From: Ricinus communis
Lineage: Eukaryota > Streptophyta > Magnoliopsida > Malpighiales > Euphorbiaceae
Reading direction: 5' to 3'
Assembly (NCBI RefSeq): GCF_019578655.1
Contig: NC_063258.1
Location: forward strand, 19,038,802-19,102,801
DNA: 64,000 nt
How positions within the stretch are numbered: position 1 is the first letter of the stretch; each line of letters starts with the position of its first letter. The notes under the pieces were generated by a model. It was not told where the DNA came from and ran no database searches. It worked only from the letters and a program-made list of their open reading frames with translations. Shown one piece after another: positions 43,793 to 55,895 of this stretch. Position numbers and translations under genes: made by a program.

Positions 43793-43986
43793 CATAAAAT
43801 TTGGGACTACGAGAGTTATTGCCCAATTAACTCCTCTCTAGTTCTTCATTTGACTTTAGTTTATTCATCTTCCTTTATTTATTTATTCACATAAAATTTG
43901 GGACTACGAGAGTTATTGCCCAATTAACTCCTCTCTAGTTCTTCATTTGACTTTAGTTTATTCATCTTCCTTTATTTATTTATTCA
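43793..43986 (+). repeat. Perfect 97-base tandem duplication
   Basis: Copy 1 is 43793-43889 and copy 2 is 43890-43986, identical at every base I compared. It lies within one kb repeat, just ahead of the TATA box, and is not present in other units. Confidence 0.9.
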
Positions 43987-44033
43987 CATTTAGCTTCTAG
44001 TTTTTTCTTCTTATGAAATGAGGGCTTTCGCAC

Positions 44034-44040
44034 TATAAAA
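44034..44040 (+). promoter_or_regulatory. TATA box in array unit
   Basis: TATAAAA after 'ggctttcgcac'. Equivalent boxes are at 47234-47240 and 48292-48298; the unit at 45035 has TATAAGT instead. Confidence 0.4.
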
Positions 44041-45744
44041 ACCGCATGCAATGGATATTTGAGGGTAATAAACATATTAATCCAGTTTTCTAATTTATGG
44101 GAAATCATGTTATATGTTCTTTCAAGAATTTGTGGACTTATCAACACTCGTCCCAGTGAGCATCAACTTATCGCTCACATCGTTCCTTTCTTAAGTGTTC
44201 TATATCTACCCATGTGTTAAAATCAATTCGGTTTGATCCTCATGCTTAGCCATATGGAAGAGACCAAAGAACTTATGATTTCTTTACTTATTAGATCTGA
44301 AATCCTACTTAGATTCTCATTTTGTTTGTTTCTTTTGTGCCTCTCTTTCTAATCTTTGTCTAATATGATGGTTTGGTTTTATTTGGGTAGCATAAACAAG
44401 AGTGTTGAGTGAAAGCGTGTGCAAGTGGCAGTCATAAGCACCGATCTAATGATTTGACGAATGTGAAGAAAGAAAATTAGTTGACGTGTATTGATATCAT
44501 TCTCCAAATGATCATGGACGAACCTTTTAGAGGAAAGAAGGAATGACAAGAATCAAGGCATGCCCAAATATTCCGTTTCATGATTTGCATCATTGGAATC
44601 TCCATCCTTCCTTGTTCATCTAGGCATGAGGACTCTTGATGACACATGATTTGGTATAAAGAATCATGAGAACACAATTGACAAGCTTGATTGGTGGCAT
44701 TAGGGCTTAGCTTAATGATCAAATAGGACGAGACGTAAATCCACGTGCGCATATGAGAGAAATCATGTTGTTTTCGATAAATCCATGCATAATACTATCA
44801 GGAATGCGAGAGAAAGAGCCTATACCTTGATTTCCTAAGGGAGAAGTCATGATGTTTTTTAGGTAGGCCCATACAAATTTCTCCTTGTTTTCGTCAAGCT
44901 GGCTCATAGGACTACAGGAGTTCTTGACTAGTCAACTCCTCTCTAGTTCTTGATTTATCTTTAGTTTATTCATCTTTCATTATTTATTCATTCATATTTA
45001 GGTTCTAGTTTCTTCTTCTTATGGAATAAGGACTTTTGGACTATAAGTACCTCATGCAATCGAATACTTGAGCCTAATAAGCATATTATTTCAGTTTTCT
45101 ACGTTTTGGGAAATTAAGTTATAGGTTCTTTCAAGAACTTTATGGACTTGTCAATAGTCACGCTAGAGAGCATAGATTTATCCCTCACATCCTTCCTTTC
45201 TCTTGTGTTCTTTGTCTATCATTGTTTTTAAATCAATTCGATTTGATCCCTACACTTAGCATATGGAAGAAAATAAAGAACTTATGATTTCTTCCCTTAT
45301 TGGATATGAAATCCTATCTATATTCTCATTTTGTTTGTTTCTTTTGTCTCTCTCTTTCTAATCTTTGTCTAGTATGATGGTTTGGTTTTATTTGGGCAAG
45401 ATAAACATGAGTATTGAATGAAAGCCTGTAGAAGCGGCAATTATAGGCACTGATCTAATGCTTCGATGAATGCGAAGGAAGAAAACTAGTTGATCGTGTA
45501 TTAATATCATTCTTCAAGAGATCGGGGGGGGGGGACTTTTAGAGGAAATAGGGAATAACATAAATCGAGGCACACCAAAATATTTCGATTCAAGAGCTGC
45601 ACCATTAGAATCTCCATCTTCCTTATTCCTTTAGGCACAAGGACTCTTCATGATGCAAGGTTTGGCATAAGGAATTATGCAAATGCAATTGACAAGCTTA
45701 ACCAGTGGCATTGGATCTTTGCTTGATGATCAAGCAGGACAAGA

Positions 45745-46812
45745 CAAATTATATAGAAAGATGATCAAGAATTAAAATTTAGGAAACTTTGTTCCTAGAT
45801 CTTAATTTCGAAATACTCCATAAGAAGATGATCAATCTACTTGAATGTTTCTTAAGCATGCATTCGACATAAGAACACAAAGACAAAGCAAACAGCTTAA
45901 GGTTTAATAACCAATTATCATTCAAGTTCAACTTCAACTGAATTCTCATATCAAAATTCATACTAGTCTTTTATAGGCCTTAGAAAACCATAAATCTTAA
46001 CTAATAAGGATTTATATCTCATCTAGGATAAAGATAACCTTCCTAATAAAAAGAGATAAATAAAAGAAAGTCCTAACTAGGGTAAATAACATGTGTAGCT
46101 GCCTAACTTAAGTAGAGAAACCCTCATTTACTTAAGTCATGGATATGGGCCTTAAAATATGAACTAAATTAGACCTGAAGTCTTCATATGCTCCAAATCA
46201 GCAGCTTCGATCTTTTTGAGCCTAAATAAGAGAATAATTAAGCCCATTAAACACTTGGACTTGTAATATATTAAGTTGAGTTCGGCCTTCACTTAAACTA
46301 AAGCCTTGAACTCCTTGTAATTCCTCTTGGGCCGAATTCACAAGGCCTTGCATGTGTTGAATTAAGGCTTGTTGATACTTGTTGGATCTTAATCTAATTA
46401 TTGGGCCTTGAGGCAATTGTATTGGATCTTTGGCTTCAATAGCTTGACTTTGATCTTGGTCTTGAAGCTTTGGCCAAACTCCTCCATGCTTATGCTCATA
46501 TACATTAAGTCCATCTTCATGAAACCCATGGGATAATGGTTGGTCCATATCATTTCCCCTCTCCTAAAAACGATTCGTCCTCGAATCTAGACCATCACTT
46601 ACATCAAAAGGACTCAAATCAGCAATATTAAAGGTAGCACTAACATTATACTAACCTGGAAGGTCCACTTTATAAGCATTGTCATTGATCCTTTCAAGTA
46701 CTTGAAAAGGACCATCTCCCCTTGGGTTCGACTTAGACTTCCTTTGATGTGGAAATCTCTCCTTGCGAAAGTGCACCCAAACCCATCACTAGGTTGAAAT
46801 ATTACATCTTTG
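45745..46812 (-). mobile_element. CRM-like 3' end inserted in or replacing part of the array
   Basis: On the minus strand: the integrase C-terminus (46812 to about 46560, frame-broken), a polypurine tract (AGGAGAGGGGAAA, 46553-46565), and an LTR starting TGATATGG at 46552 and ending near 45745. The open frame 46548-46222 continues pol into the LTR with 'GPIIRLRSNKYQQALIQHMQGLV'. No 5' part and no target duplication were found. The kb repeat continues on both sides. Confidence 0.65.
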
Positions 46813-49103
46813 CGATGCATATTAGGTAGGCCCACATTAATTTCTCCTCGTTTTCATTATGCTGGTTAATAAAATTTAGAATATCCATCATTTATTATTC
46901 CTCACAGTACGAGAACTGATGACACAAGGATTGTCGTAAGGATGGTTAATATCCATTATTCCTTGTTCCTCACAGCGAGAATATGAGTGTTTTAATGTTT
47001 GGAATGCATATAATAAAGTAATTTGCATCGGAGTGTTATTAGGTAGGCCTACGCGAATTTCCCCATGTCTCTATTAAGCTAGCTCAAAAAAATTTGGAAC
47101 TACGAGAGTTGTTGACCAGTCAACTTCTCTCTCAATCTTGATTTGACTTCAGTTTATTCATCTTTATTTATTAATTTATTTATTTATATTTAGCTTCTAG
47201 TTTCTTCTTTTTATAGAATGTGGACTTTCGCACTATAAAAGTGCATGCAATCAAATACTTAAGGCTAATGAGCATATTATTTTAGTTTTCTACCTTGCAG
47301 GAAATCAAGTTATGGGTTCTTTCAAGAACTTTGTGGACTTATCAATACTTACGCTCGTGAGCATAGACTTGTGATTTGTATCCACCCTTATATTAAAATC
47401 AAGTTATCACTAACGTCCTTCCTTTCTTTTATGTTTTGTATCTACCCTTATGTTAAAATCAATTTGATTTGATCCTTACTCTTAGTCGTATTGAAGAGAA
47501 CAAAGAACTTATGATTTCTTTCCTTATTGGATCTGAAATCCAAACTATGTTCTCATTCTATTCTTTTCTTTTGTGCCTCTCTTTTTAATCTCTATTTAGT
47601 ATGATGGTTTGATTTTATTTGGGGAGCATAAACACAAGTATTCAGTGAAAGTGAAAGCACATGGAAGCGTCAATCATAGGACTGATCTAATACATGGACA
47701 AATACGAAGAATGAAAATTAGTTGATCGAGTATTGATATCATTCTCTAAATCAACATGGATGAATCTTTTACAAAAAAGAGGGAACGACAAGAATCGAGG
47801 CACGCCTAGATTTTCTTATTCATGGTTTGCACCATTGAGATCTCCCTTGTTCCTTGCTCCTCTAAGGATGAGGACTCCTGATGACACAAGGATTGGCATA
47901 AGGAATCATAGGAGCGCAATTGATAAGCCTGACCGATGGTATTGGGGATTATCTTGATGATCAAGCAAGACAAGACGTAAATCCACACGTGTAAGGCAGA
48001 ACTCATGTTGTTCTCGATTAATCCAAGTGTAATACTAGCCCGAATTCGAGCATTTTGTTGCTTGAAATGCATATAATGAAGTAATTTGGGTCATAGTGTT
48101 TTTAGGTAGGCCCATGCGAATTTACCCTTATTTTTGTTAAGCTGGCTCATAAAATTTAGGATTACGAGAGTTGTCGCCTAGTCAACTCCACTCTCATTCT
48201 TGATTTGACTTTAGTGTATTCATCTTTCTTTATTTATTTATTCATATTTAGCTTCTAGTTTCTTCTTCTTATAGAATAAGGGCTTTTGCACTATAAAATT
48301 CACATGCAATCGATTACTTGAGGCTAATGAACATATTATTTCAGTTTTTTACCTTGTAGGAGATCAAGATATAGGTTCTTTCAAGAAATTTGTGCACTTA
48401 TCAACACTCGCACTAGCGAGCATGTTCTTCTTCTCTTATGTTCTCTTGTTGTGTTTAAATCAATTCGATTTGATCCTTACGCTTAGCCGTGGAAGAGAAT
48501 AAAAAACTTGTGATTTCTTTCCTTATCAGATTTTAAATCCTACCTATATTCTCATTTTGTTTATTTTTTTATGTCTCTCTTTCTAATCTCTATCTAGTAT
48601 AATGGTTTGCTTTTATTTGGGGAGCATAAACATGACTGTTGAGTGAAAGCGTGTGGAAGCAGTAATCATAGACATCAATCCAAGGCTGAGATGAATTTGA
48701 AGAAAGAAAATTAGTTGATCGAGTGTTGATAGCATTCTCTGAATGATCACAGACGAATCTTCTAGAGGAAAGAAGGAACGATGAGAATCGAGTCATGAAT
48801 AAATATTCTGATTCATGATTTGCACTATTAAGATCTCCATCATTCCGTATTACTCTAAGCACGATGACACATGATGACATAAAGATTGTCGTAAGGAATC
48901 ATGGAAATGCAACTGATAAGCTTGACCAATGGCATTAGGGTTTAACTTGAAAATCAAGTAGGATGTGATGTAAATCTATGCGCGTTAGAGAGAAATTATA
49001 ATGTTATTAAGGAATCCAAGCATAATGTAATTAGGAATGAGAGTTTTTTGAGCTTTGGGATGCATATAATAAAGTAATTTGGTATGGACTGTTATTAGGT
49101 AAG

Positions 49104-50270
49104 TGATGGGCTACTGATGCAACCTACACCTAAAGTAGTGAACCTATCGATGCGGCCTAGCACTAGTGAGTATTAAGGTCGTATCCCTAAAGATCAGGTG
49201 AACCTAAAGTTACTACTGTTCACTATGTTATCTAGTCTGAAATAAGGTGTGAGAAGTCTAAATTAATTAACTAATGATTATGAATGCAAATAAAGGAAAA
49301 AACAGCAACTGACAATTGAAAGACAAACGTAGCAAAAGAAGCAAACCCGAAGGGGACCTAAGTGATGGAATTCTACGGTTGATTTTATAAATTACCAATC
49401 TTGCTACCCATGCCTAAATCCTGAATCAAACTCGGCTCCTCTCTCGAGCTCACCAAGTTTCTAAACCTGCACTAACCTAATGGAATCTCTTCCTATTAGA
49501 TTATTACAGATTAGCATTAAGCGTGATTTAGATCTATTAAGAGTTGTTAATTCTTAATCCGGCGAGTGAATTAACCTTATCTCTAAGTGTTAACTACCAG
49601 TTCTTACTATTCAATTTCCAGTTGTAACAAACATTTCTCAATGTCAAGAAACAACCCAAAAGACAATTAATTCAACGTCTCAAATTAACTGAATCAAACT
49701 TTATTACTAAACAGCAAGAAGATTACAAGAATGGCAAATAAAAATCTAATAATTAAGCATAATCCATAAACAAAGGTGAACCCCAATGGGTTCGGTAGCC
49801 CTAGCTACTTATAATAAAAAAAAGAAATACAAAAGGAAATAAACAACAGAAAAGGAAATGGGAAATGTAACCCCTCTTCTCTCAAATTGGAGTGGAAATG
49901 TCGCAAGCACCAACTCTGAAACCAGACTCAAGTATGGATCTCGGATGTCTCGGTCAATCGTCTAGAACCTTCAGTCCTTGCTTGAATCTACCAAATCAAT
50001 CCTTTGAACTGACGTTGGTCTCTCAAAATGTCAAGAACAGAGGTGTAGAAGTGAGGGACCATGTCTCATTTTGCATGCACCTACATATAGAGAAGTCCAG
50101 AAATCAGAAGCGGAACCATGCCTCATTTTGCATGCGCCTACATATAGGTAAAGAGCCGTAGCCCATGCCACGGCCCGTGCAACGAGCAAGGGAGGCCGTG
50201 CAATGGGCCGTGCAAATGTGCATGGCTATGCAACTGCCCGTGCAAAAGCTTCGAAATACTTTGCAGGAGG
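49104..50270 (-). repeat. ATH-5 3' LTR, partial
   Basis: Plus-strand start TGATGGGCTACTG after GTAAG. Matches ATH-2 LTRs to about 49800, then has its own GC-rich segment with repeats of 'ccgtgca'. A 33-base block occurs twice, 57 bases apart (50058 and 50115). The LTR end and polypurine tract are missing. Confidence 0.75.
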
Positions 50271-52080
50271 TGAGCTCAAAACAAGTCTCAAAACACCGTG
50301 ACGAATTTCCTCAAAATCCCCAAATCACTAAATCATTGAGAAAAAGAACAAAGTTAATAAAGTTGCTAAAATTAAACTGATAAACCATCCAAACTGAGAA
50401 TTTGAGAATCATGCCTTACAAGATGTCATCAAAGCACACAAGTGTATATAGGTGAACGAATATCGTCAAGCTCTCAACACACACCATAAGCTTGCTTATA
50501 GATCCAATCTCCACTACTGTGAAATAATCAATAAAGATGATCAAAGGGTCTTGAGCCAGGTTGTAATAGGGTTAAAGTAAGGTATGGAGAAATATGGAAA
50601 GCTAAAAGTTGCTAAAAATTATGCAGGTAATGCAAGAAAATAGCCAAGGATCAAATGCTGTACCAAAATTGAACATTAGTTGCTCCAATAATAAGATGAT
50701 GCTCGAAATGAACTAAAAGAAAATTGTACATATATGTATTATTTTTAATTTTATATTATTATTTTATTCTTTCTTTCTCTTTGTTTTTTCTTTTTTTACA
50801 ACTACTCCTGCAACAACAGATAATGCAGGATGAAGTAATACAATGATCAATCAAATGTAGTAAAATGATATATACCATTTGGATTGAAGGGAGCATCTAC
50901 GAAAAATCTAGTAACTTAGTGAATATATGCAAATTGATCCAAAATGAAATGCAGCATAAACGTGCATAAATTCCAGCAACAATGGTAGAAAGAATGGTAG
51001 AATGAATAGAAGTGATAAAATGCGTGCCAAAGGTAAATTACAAAGAGAGAAAAGGGCTAAAGTTCAAAATGGGTTCACTAAGGGAAAAATAGGGTTTGGC
51101 TTTTGGTCAAATTGTGTAATTCTTAAGTGCCCAAATCATCTCATGACTATCAAAAATTCATGTAGTCTCAAAAGTCATCACAAAGCAAGTTCTAGAAACA
51201 AAAATTCTGCACAATCCTCACTAATCAAATATAGAAGGAGCATAAAAGCCTCATCATTTGAGTGGGATAAAATTGCATGAATTCTCAAACCAAAGTTTAA
51301 ACAATCAAACAATCTAATAAGCATCAATATTAACAGTGTTCTATATCCAAGATACAGTAAAATGAAAAAGAAATTATGGAAAAACACCAGTTATACCTGG
51401 CTTGATTGAAATTAAGAGATTCGTTCATTGCCTTCTTTCAACAAGATTCGACAAAAGCTATAAGGGTATCCATTCAAAAGAGAAAAATTATCAACTACTT
51501 GATTAAAACAAAACTCAAGATAAGGAAAGTAAGAATGAATGGACTCAATCAATAAAGGAAATGAAAGAAAAATAAAAACAACAGAAACAAAATTGGTACC
51601 TGCATAAAACTAAGGTACCTACCCCACACTTGAGAGAAACACTGTCTTCAGTGTGAAATAAGTTAGGCACTCAAAAAGAAAGGAGATAAAATACGCATAA
51701 AGAAGAAAATTATCGGAGTCCACAAAATACTAGAAAACTAAACTAAAAATAAGACAACAAAAAGAGATAAAAACTAGAAAGTCTACTAGATACTACCCTT
51801 GATGTGTGCTTTAACACTCCAAAATATGTTAGTCCTCAAAATTACATATAAGCATCGAGTAGGCTAACTCTTGCAAAACTTAAGAATAAACACATCCCAA
51901 GCAACATCTAGTAAAAGGTTCAATAAAATAAAATCATCTCAAAATAAAACAAACTTAAAACAAACTGAAATATCTAACTAAAAAAAATAACAACATAAAT
52001 AAAAGATGTCCAAAAATTCAAAAAAAAACATAAATAGATTCGGAATGCCTCCTTAAGGCGCTTCTTTTTGTTCGAGTCAT
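50271..52080 (-). other. ATH-5 3' noncoding region
   Basis: Aligns with ATH-2 7980-9808 over most of its length, with small gaps. No supported coding frame. Confidence 0.6.
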
Positions 52081-52398
52081 CTAGCTGGATTCTGTAGCAG
52101 CATTCCTGCATCGCGGGCAAGTTGAGAAGGTGGGCTCAATGTAAGTTGGGGCCTGAGGCATATAAGCGCAAAGAGAAGGTTCGATGTGTGCAGTAGATAA
52201 CCAAGGAGGTGCTCTCTGCATCGAGTTGGAATGCCCATTCATCCACTCTGAATTCTGGCTAAGTGACTTGTCATAAACAAACTTGCTACTACCCTTCTCG
52301 GGTGTATCATAGCAGAGAGTCTCAAATTGATACAAGTTGTTTTCTTCAGATGAATAACACATATCAACAAGGAAAGAAACAAATATAGCATCATCCAT
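52081..52398 (-). pseudogene. ATH-5 coding tail after protease
   Basis: A 105-residue open stretch, 'FETLCYDTPEKG', 'QNSEWMNGHSNS', 'YMPQAPTYIEPTFSTCPRCRN', ending in a stop at 52081. It matches the ATH-2 tail and is complete at its C-terminus. Just upstream, the protease frame ends in 'ACNKQP' and a stop at 52408, three codons ahead of this tail and in the same frame (52917 minus 52398 is a multiple of three), so one stop separates them. Function unknown. Confidence 0.55.
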
Positions 52399-52407
52399 TT
52401 GTACATC

Positions 52408-52917
52408 CTATGGTTGCTTATTACATGCAGGACCAATTCCATCAACACTACAAATGACATGAACATGGTCGATGGGAGAACTACCAAATGGGGGTAAACT
52501 AAAAGTAACACAGTCATCCCCTACATTAAGTTCTAACATTCCCTCAAATACGTCTATTTTAGCTTTAGCTGTAGCAAGGAAAGGTCTCCCCAAAATCAAC
52601 AGTACACAGTGCTCATTATCCATATCCATAACCACAAAGTCCATAAAAAATATGAACTTATCTACCTTGACTAGCACATTCTCCACAATCGCCCTAGGAA
52701 GCTTAACAGAACGATTAGCTAATTGAATGCACATCGTAGTGGGTTTTGCCTTACCCAAACCTAGCTTATTGAACAAACTAGTAGGCATGACATTTATGCT
52801 AGCCCCCACATCAGCTAATGCATCATCAACACACAAATTACATATAGTGCAAGGAATAGTGAAACCCCTAGATCGTGACGTTTCTCTAGCAACTTGCTCT
52901 GAAACACTACTGAGCAC
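52408..52917 (-). pseudogene. ATH-5 aspartic protease
   Basis: 169 residues without a stop. 'FTIPCTICNLCVDDALADVGASINVMPTSLF' holds the active-site segment (DVG where DSG or DTG is usual). It is followed by 'MDFVVMDMDNEHCVLLILGRPFLATAKAKIDV', with ILGRPFL as the second conserved motif, and ends 'VDGIGPACNKQP'. This is the retropepsin-like domain of Athila/Tat-type elements. The start is not a real start; it would be translated as part of Gag-Pro. A frame change separates it from the upstream gag end. Confidence 0.75.
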
Positions 52918-53740
52918 TCTTTGTTAAGCTGAACATAGGCTACCTCCTCTAACTTCCTTTTTCTGCTAAGTATTTCCTTTAAGAACTCGGCATACTTCGG
53001 CATCTGCTCCAATGCATCAATAAAAGGCAAGTTAATATGCAGTTGTCTAAAAATATCTAAAAACTTACTGAACTGCTCTTACGCTTCTGCTTGTTTGACT
53101 CTAGCAAGATAAGGAATCTTAGGTTGATATTCCCTGACTGGAATTGATTTCACCTTTTGTCCCTTAGGTTCCTGAACCTTACTGCTCGCCTCAACCTGCA
53201 CATCAATAGTGGAGTCGTCCGGGCTTAGAAGGAGCTGAAACTAACTTACCTGAATGCAAAGTGATGGCATTCACGTGCTCCCTTGGGTTAGACTCAGTGG
53301 TGCTAGGGAGCGCTCCTTGTTGTCTCGCAGACAACATCTTAGAGATTTGGCCAATCTGGGTCTCCAAGTTTTGAATCGAGGCTGCTGATTCCTAAGTGCA
53401 CTATCAGTTTGCTGGAACCTTATCTCTGTAGACGTCACAAACTTCATCATAAGCTCCTCTAAATTTGATTTCTTTTCTGGTGGAGGAGGAGCTTGTGCAG
53501 GCCCAGTTGGCTGTTATTGTGGCTGCTGATGAAGTCTTTGAAAACCAGGTGGACCCTGAGCATTATTGTTCCTCCAACTGAAGTTGGGATGATTGCACCA
53601 CCCAGGGTTGTATGTGTTGCTATAAGGGTCATTCTGCTGCCTTGGGGCATTCCCCATATAATCAACCTGCTCAACATCAGACGACACAGCAGAAATAGAT
53701 GGAAAAGTAGAGGAAGATGAAGTAAACATACCTCCCGCAG
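52918..53740 (-). pseudogene. ATH-5 gag C-terminal part
   Basis: Three frames in sequence: 53729-53514 ('SSDVEQVDYMGNAPRQQNDPYSNTYNPGW' wording, Asn/Tyr-rich), a middle stretch around 53459-53200 with 'EELMMKFV'-like coding, and 53030-52920 ('ALEQMPKYAEFLKEILSRKRKLEE', 'QLNKECSVVFQSKLLEKRHD'). Matches ATH-2 and ATH-3. The gag core and start are absent. Confidence 0.65.
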
Positions 53741-54295
53741 TACAGGCTCTAAATCAAGTTCTATTTATCCTTTAATATCTTCTTTATTTGTGTGTTAAAA
53801 TTTTTGTCCTATAACTTCAAATTTTTTCCTTTCACCCATTCCCTTGAAAACCTAGCTGCCATCTATTATAATCCATTCACCAAGTCCGAAAATTTCAGCC
53901 TTCAATTTCATGTTGTTTGTTTCTTTTATTCAGGTTTAGTTATTTCAATTCAGTTGTTGATAAAAAAATAGAAGAAAATAAAACAAAAGCAAAGAAAAGA
54001 AAAAAAATTAAATTAAATAAAAAAGAAAGAAATGAAAAAAAAAGAGTAAAAGTAAGGAAGTTTCGAGTCATCAAAGAAAATTCAAGCGTGTTATATTTCT
54101 TCGTTTGTGAGCATTGATATTTTATTCCAGTTATTGAGGCTATCTTGTTTATTATTTATTGCTGCCATATATCATTACCTTCACACCATACTTGTTGTTT
54201 TACTTTTACCTTAACCTTTCCCTTTAACTCCCATTACTTAAGCTTTAGAAAGATTTTGAGTGATTAGTGTCAATTAAGCTCTAAAAAGGCTATTT
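53741..54295. other. Unassigned A/T-rich sequence with purine run
   Basis: Includes an A/G-rich run at about 53965-54050. No coding frame I can support. The wording 'ccttaacctttccctttaactccc' near 54209-54232 resembles the 3' noncoding region of ATH-1 near 4263, so it may be the inside of another Athila-like element. Confidence 0.35.
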
Positions 54296-54573
54296 TGATA
54301 AGCATCATATTATACATATTTACATGCCCAATTGTTTACATTTTTGTGCATAATTATCTCATTTTATGCTAGAATCACCTGTCTTTTGGTTCCTTTCACG
54401 TTTTAGGTCATTATCGAGGGAAATACGCGCAATTACGAACCAGAATCCATCAAATTGAGCTAGGACTAGCATTCCAAGGTTGAGTACAGCTTGGACTCCT
54501 GCCGTGCTGAATTATCAAGTAGCTGCCTTCCAAGAGTGCCATTTTGGCACGGTTTTCGAAGCCACTACAGCCT

Positions 54574-54591
54574 CCACCACGGCCGTGGTGG
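54574..54591. repeat. 18-base GC palindrome in Athila-like LTR
   Basis: CCACCACGGCCGTGGTGG equals its own reverse complement. Related imperfect forms sit at the same place in the LTRs at 24200, 13705 and 60296. Confidence 0.8.
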
Positions 54592-54693
54592 CTCAGCACC
54601 GGCTAGGGCACGGCCTGGAGGAAGTCAACAGACGCGGAATGCATAGGTCCAATACGGCCTGGACACTACCCGTGCTGATCAGCATAGGCTTGA

Positions 54694-54722
54694 CCACGGC
54701 CGTGCTGAAGGGATTATATAGG
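54694..54722 (+). promoter_or_regulatory. GC-rich motif plus TATA box, ATH-6
   Basis: CCACGGCCGTGCTGAA then TATATAGG about five bases later, as in four other Athila-like LTRs here. Confidence 0.5.
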
Positions 54723-55895
54723 CAAAAATGATTTGCTGAATGAGGGTTCAATTTTCTGACTTGATTTTCATTATACAAGCTTAAACCATCTTCTTCTAAA
54801 CTTCAGTTCTCGACCTTAGAAGATCATTTCATCAATTGAAGGAGGGATTACATCTGTTTTAACATCAAATTGAAGATCAAAACAAGATTTGGGAACATTC
54901 AAGAAGTAAATTAGGGTTTACTATTCTAAATTGGGAATTTAGGGTTTCTCATCCAACTTGAAGAGGAAGGGTGTACATGCCTTTAATTTACTTTTCTGAA
55001 TCTATTCTTTATGTTGTGTTGCTTATTAGTATGAGTAGCTAAATTGTCAAACCTAATTGGGGTTCCTATGTTGGATTAATTTCAATGTTTATGAGATTTT
55101 GATTATCAATGTTTGTTTCTTCTTGCTTTCATTATTAATGACAAATCACTTTAATCATGAGATGTTGTGAATTGTGGTATTTAGATTGCTTTATGTAATT
55201 GAGAAATTCATTTTGTAATTGGAAATTTGAATAGCAAGAACTGGTTAATAATCACTTAGATATAAGGGTAATTGACTAGCCGGATTAAGAGTTAACAAAG
55301 CTTAATAGAGGCAGGTTAAATCTTAATGCTAATCGAATAATCGATGGTTAGGAAGAGATTCCAACTTTAGGTTTTTAGGTTTAGGAATTCAGTTATCTCT
55401 AGAGGGAGACCGAATTCAGTTAAGACTTCGTTCACGGGTAATTGGAATTGATAATCAATTTAATCTCTATCTTCACTAAAATCTAATTAACTTAGGTCCC
55501 CTAGGGTTTGCTTTTTCCGTCGAGAGTTTTCCTAAATCCTTTCAAATTATTTGAGATTAATTAATTGCTTGTTCATTTTTAATCATAGCATAACACTTCA
55601 TTCATTTGTTTAGGTTAGATAACATAAGACGCTATAGTAGGTCTAGGATCACCCTTTCCCAAGAATACGACCTTGATACTCACTATTTGTGCTAGTTTGC
55701 ATCGATAGGTTCACTGCCTTAGATTGTAGCTACATAAAAAGCTTATCGAAATTAGATTGGAAAAAAGCAAGTGTGTGAGTCTAAATGAGGGTAAAAGCCA
55801 ATTTGTGTGAAACGCGAGAGTGATCTTTTTTTAGTACAAACACATAAGGGAGTGTGTGAGGAACAACAAATTTCTTTGTTTTGCAGATTTACATA

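Larger units (their letters stand above)
42908..49103 (+). repeat. kb-repeat array
   Basis: Tandem head-to-tail copies of the kb repeat. The landmark 'tattctcattttgtttgtttc' recurs near 43195, 44312, 45321, 47549 and 48547, a spacing of about 1.0-1.1 kb once the CRM-like insert at 45745-46812 is taken out. Units run into each other without terminal repeats or target duplications. The first ~155 bases (42908-43063) are in the opposite orientation and form a head-to-head junction. Copies differ by many single changes, so the array is not recent. No coding frame is shared between copies. Satellite-like DNA is the plainest reading; a tandem series of an unknown LTR is the other. Confidence 0.7.
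49104..53740 (-). mobile_element. ATH-5: second gag-protease-only element, 5'-truncated
   Basis: Same order as ATH-2 on the minus strand: end of gag, protease, conserved tail, stop, ~1.8 kb noncoding, 3' LTR. It lacks the 5' LTR, primer site and N-terminal gag, ending near 53740 against unrelated sequence. The junction of the LTR and the noncoding region is also deleted near 50270. Its protease is the best-kept of the group. No reverse transcriptase or integrase is present. Confidence 0.8.
54296..55734 (+). mobile_element. ATH-6: solo Athila-like LTR
   Basis: 1439 bases from TGATAAGCATCAT to TGTAGCTACA, closely alike to ATH-4. No primer site or body follows. Flanks TATTT and TAAAA do not match, so a target duplication is not visible. 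It holds CCACGGCCGTGCTGAA plus TATATAGG (54694-54722) and an 18-base perfect palindrome (54574-54591). Confidence 0.75.

Noticed and set aside
42908..49103. CRISPR-like or gene-cluster reading of the ~1-kb periodicity
   Set aside because: The units are long, variable and contiguous, with no short repeats and spacers and no coding frame.
42908..49103. Calling the kb repeat a centromeric satellite
   Set aside because: The unit is much longer than typical centromeric satellites, and CRM-like neighbours alone do not prove centromere position.
53741..54295. Possible 3' end of a host gene with A-rich tail
   Set aside because: The A/G-rich run is internal and no coding exon precedes it; retroelement noncoding sequence is more likely.
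54291..55739. Target duplication for ATH-6
   Set aside because: Flanks TATTT and TAAAA do not match. 'ctaaaaagg' before and 'taaaaagc' after look alike but are not placed as a duplication.
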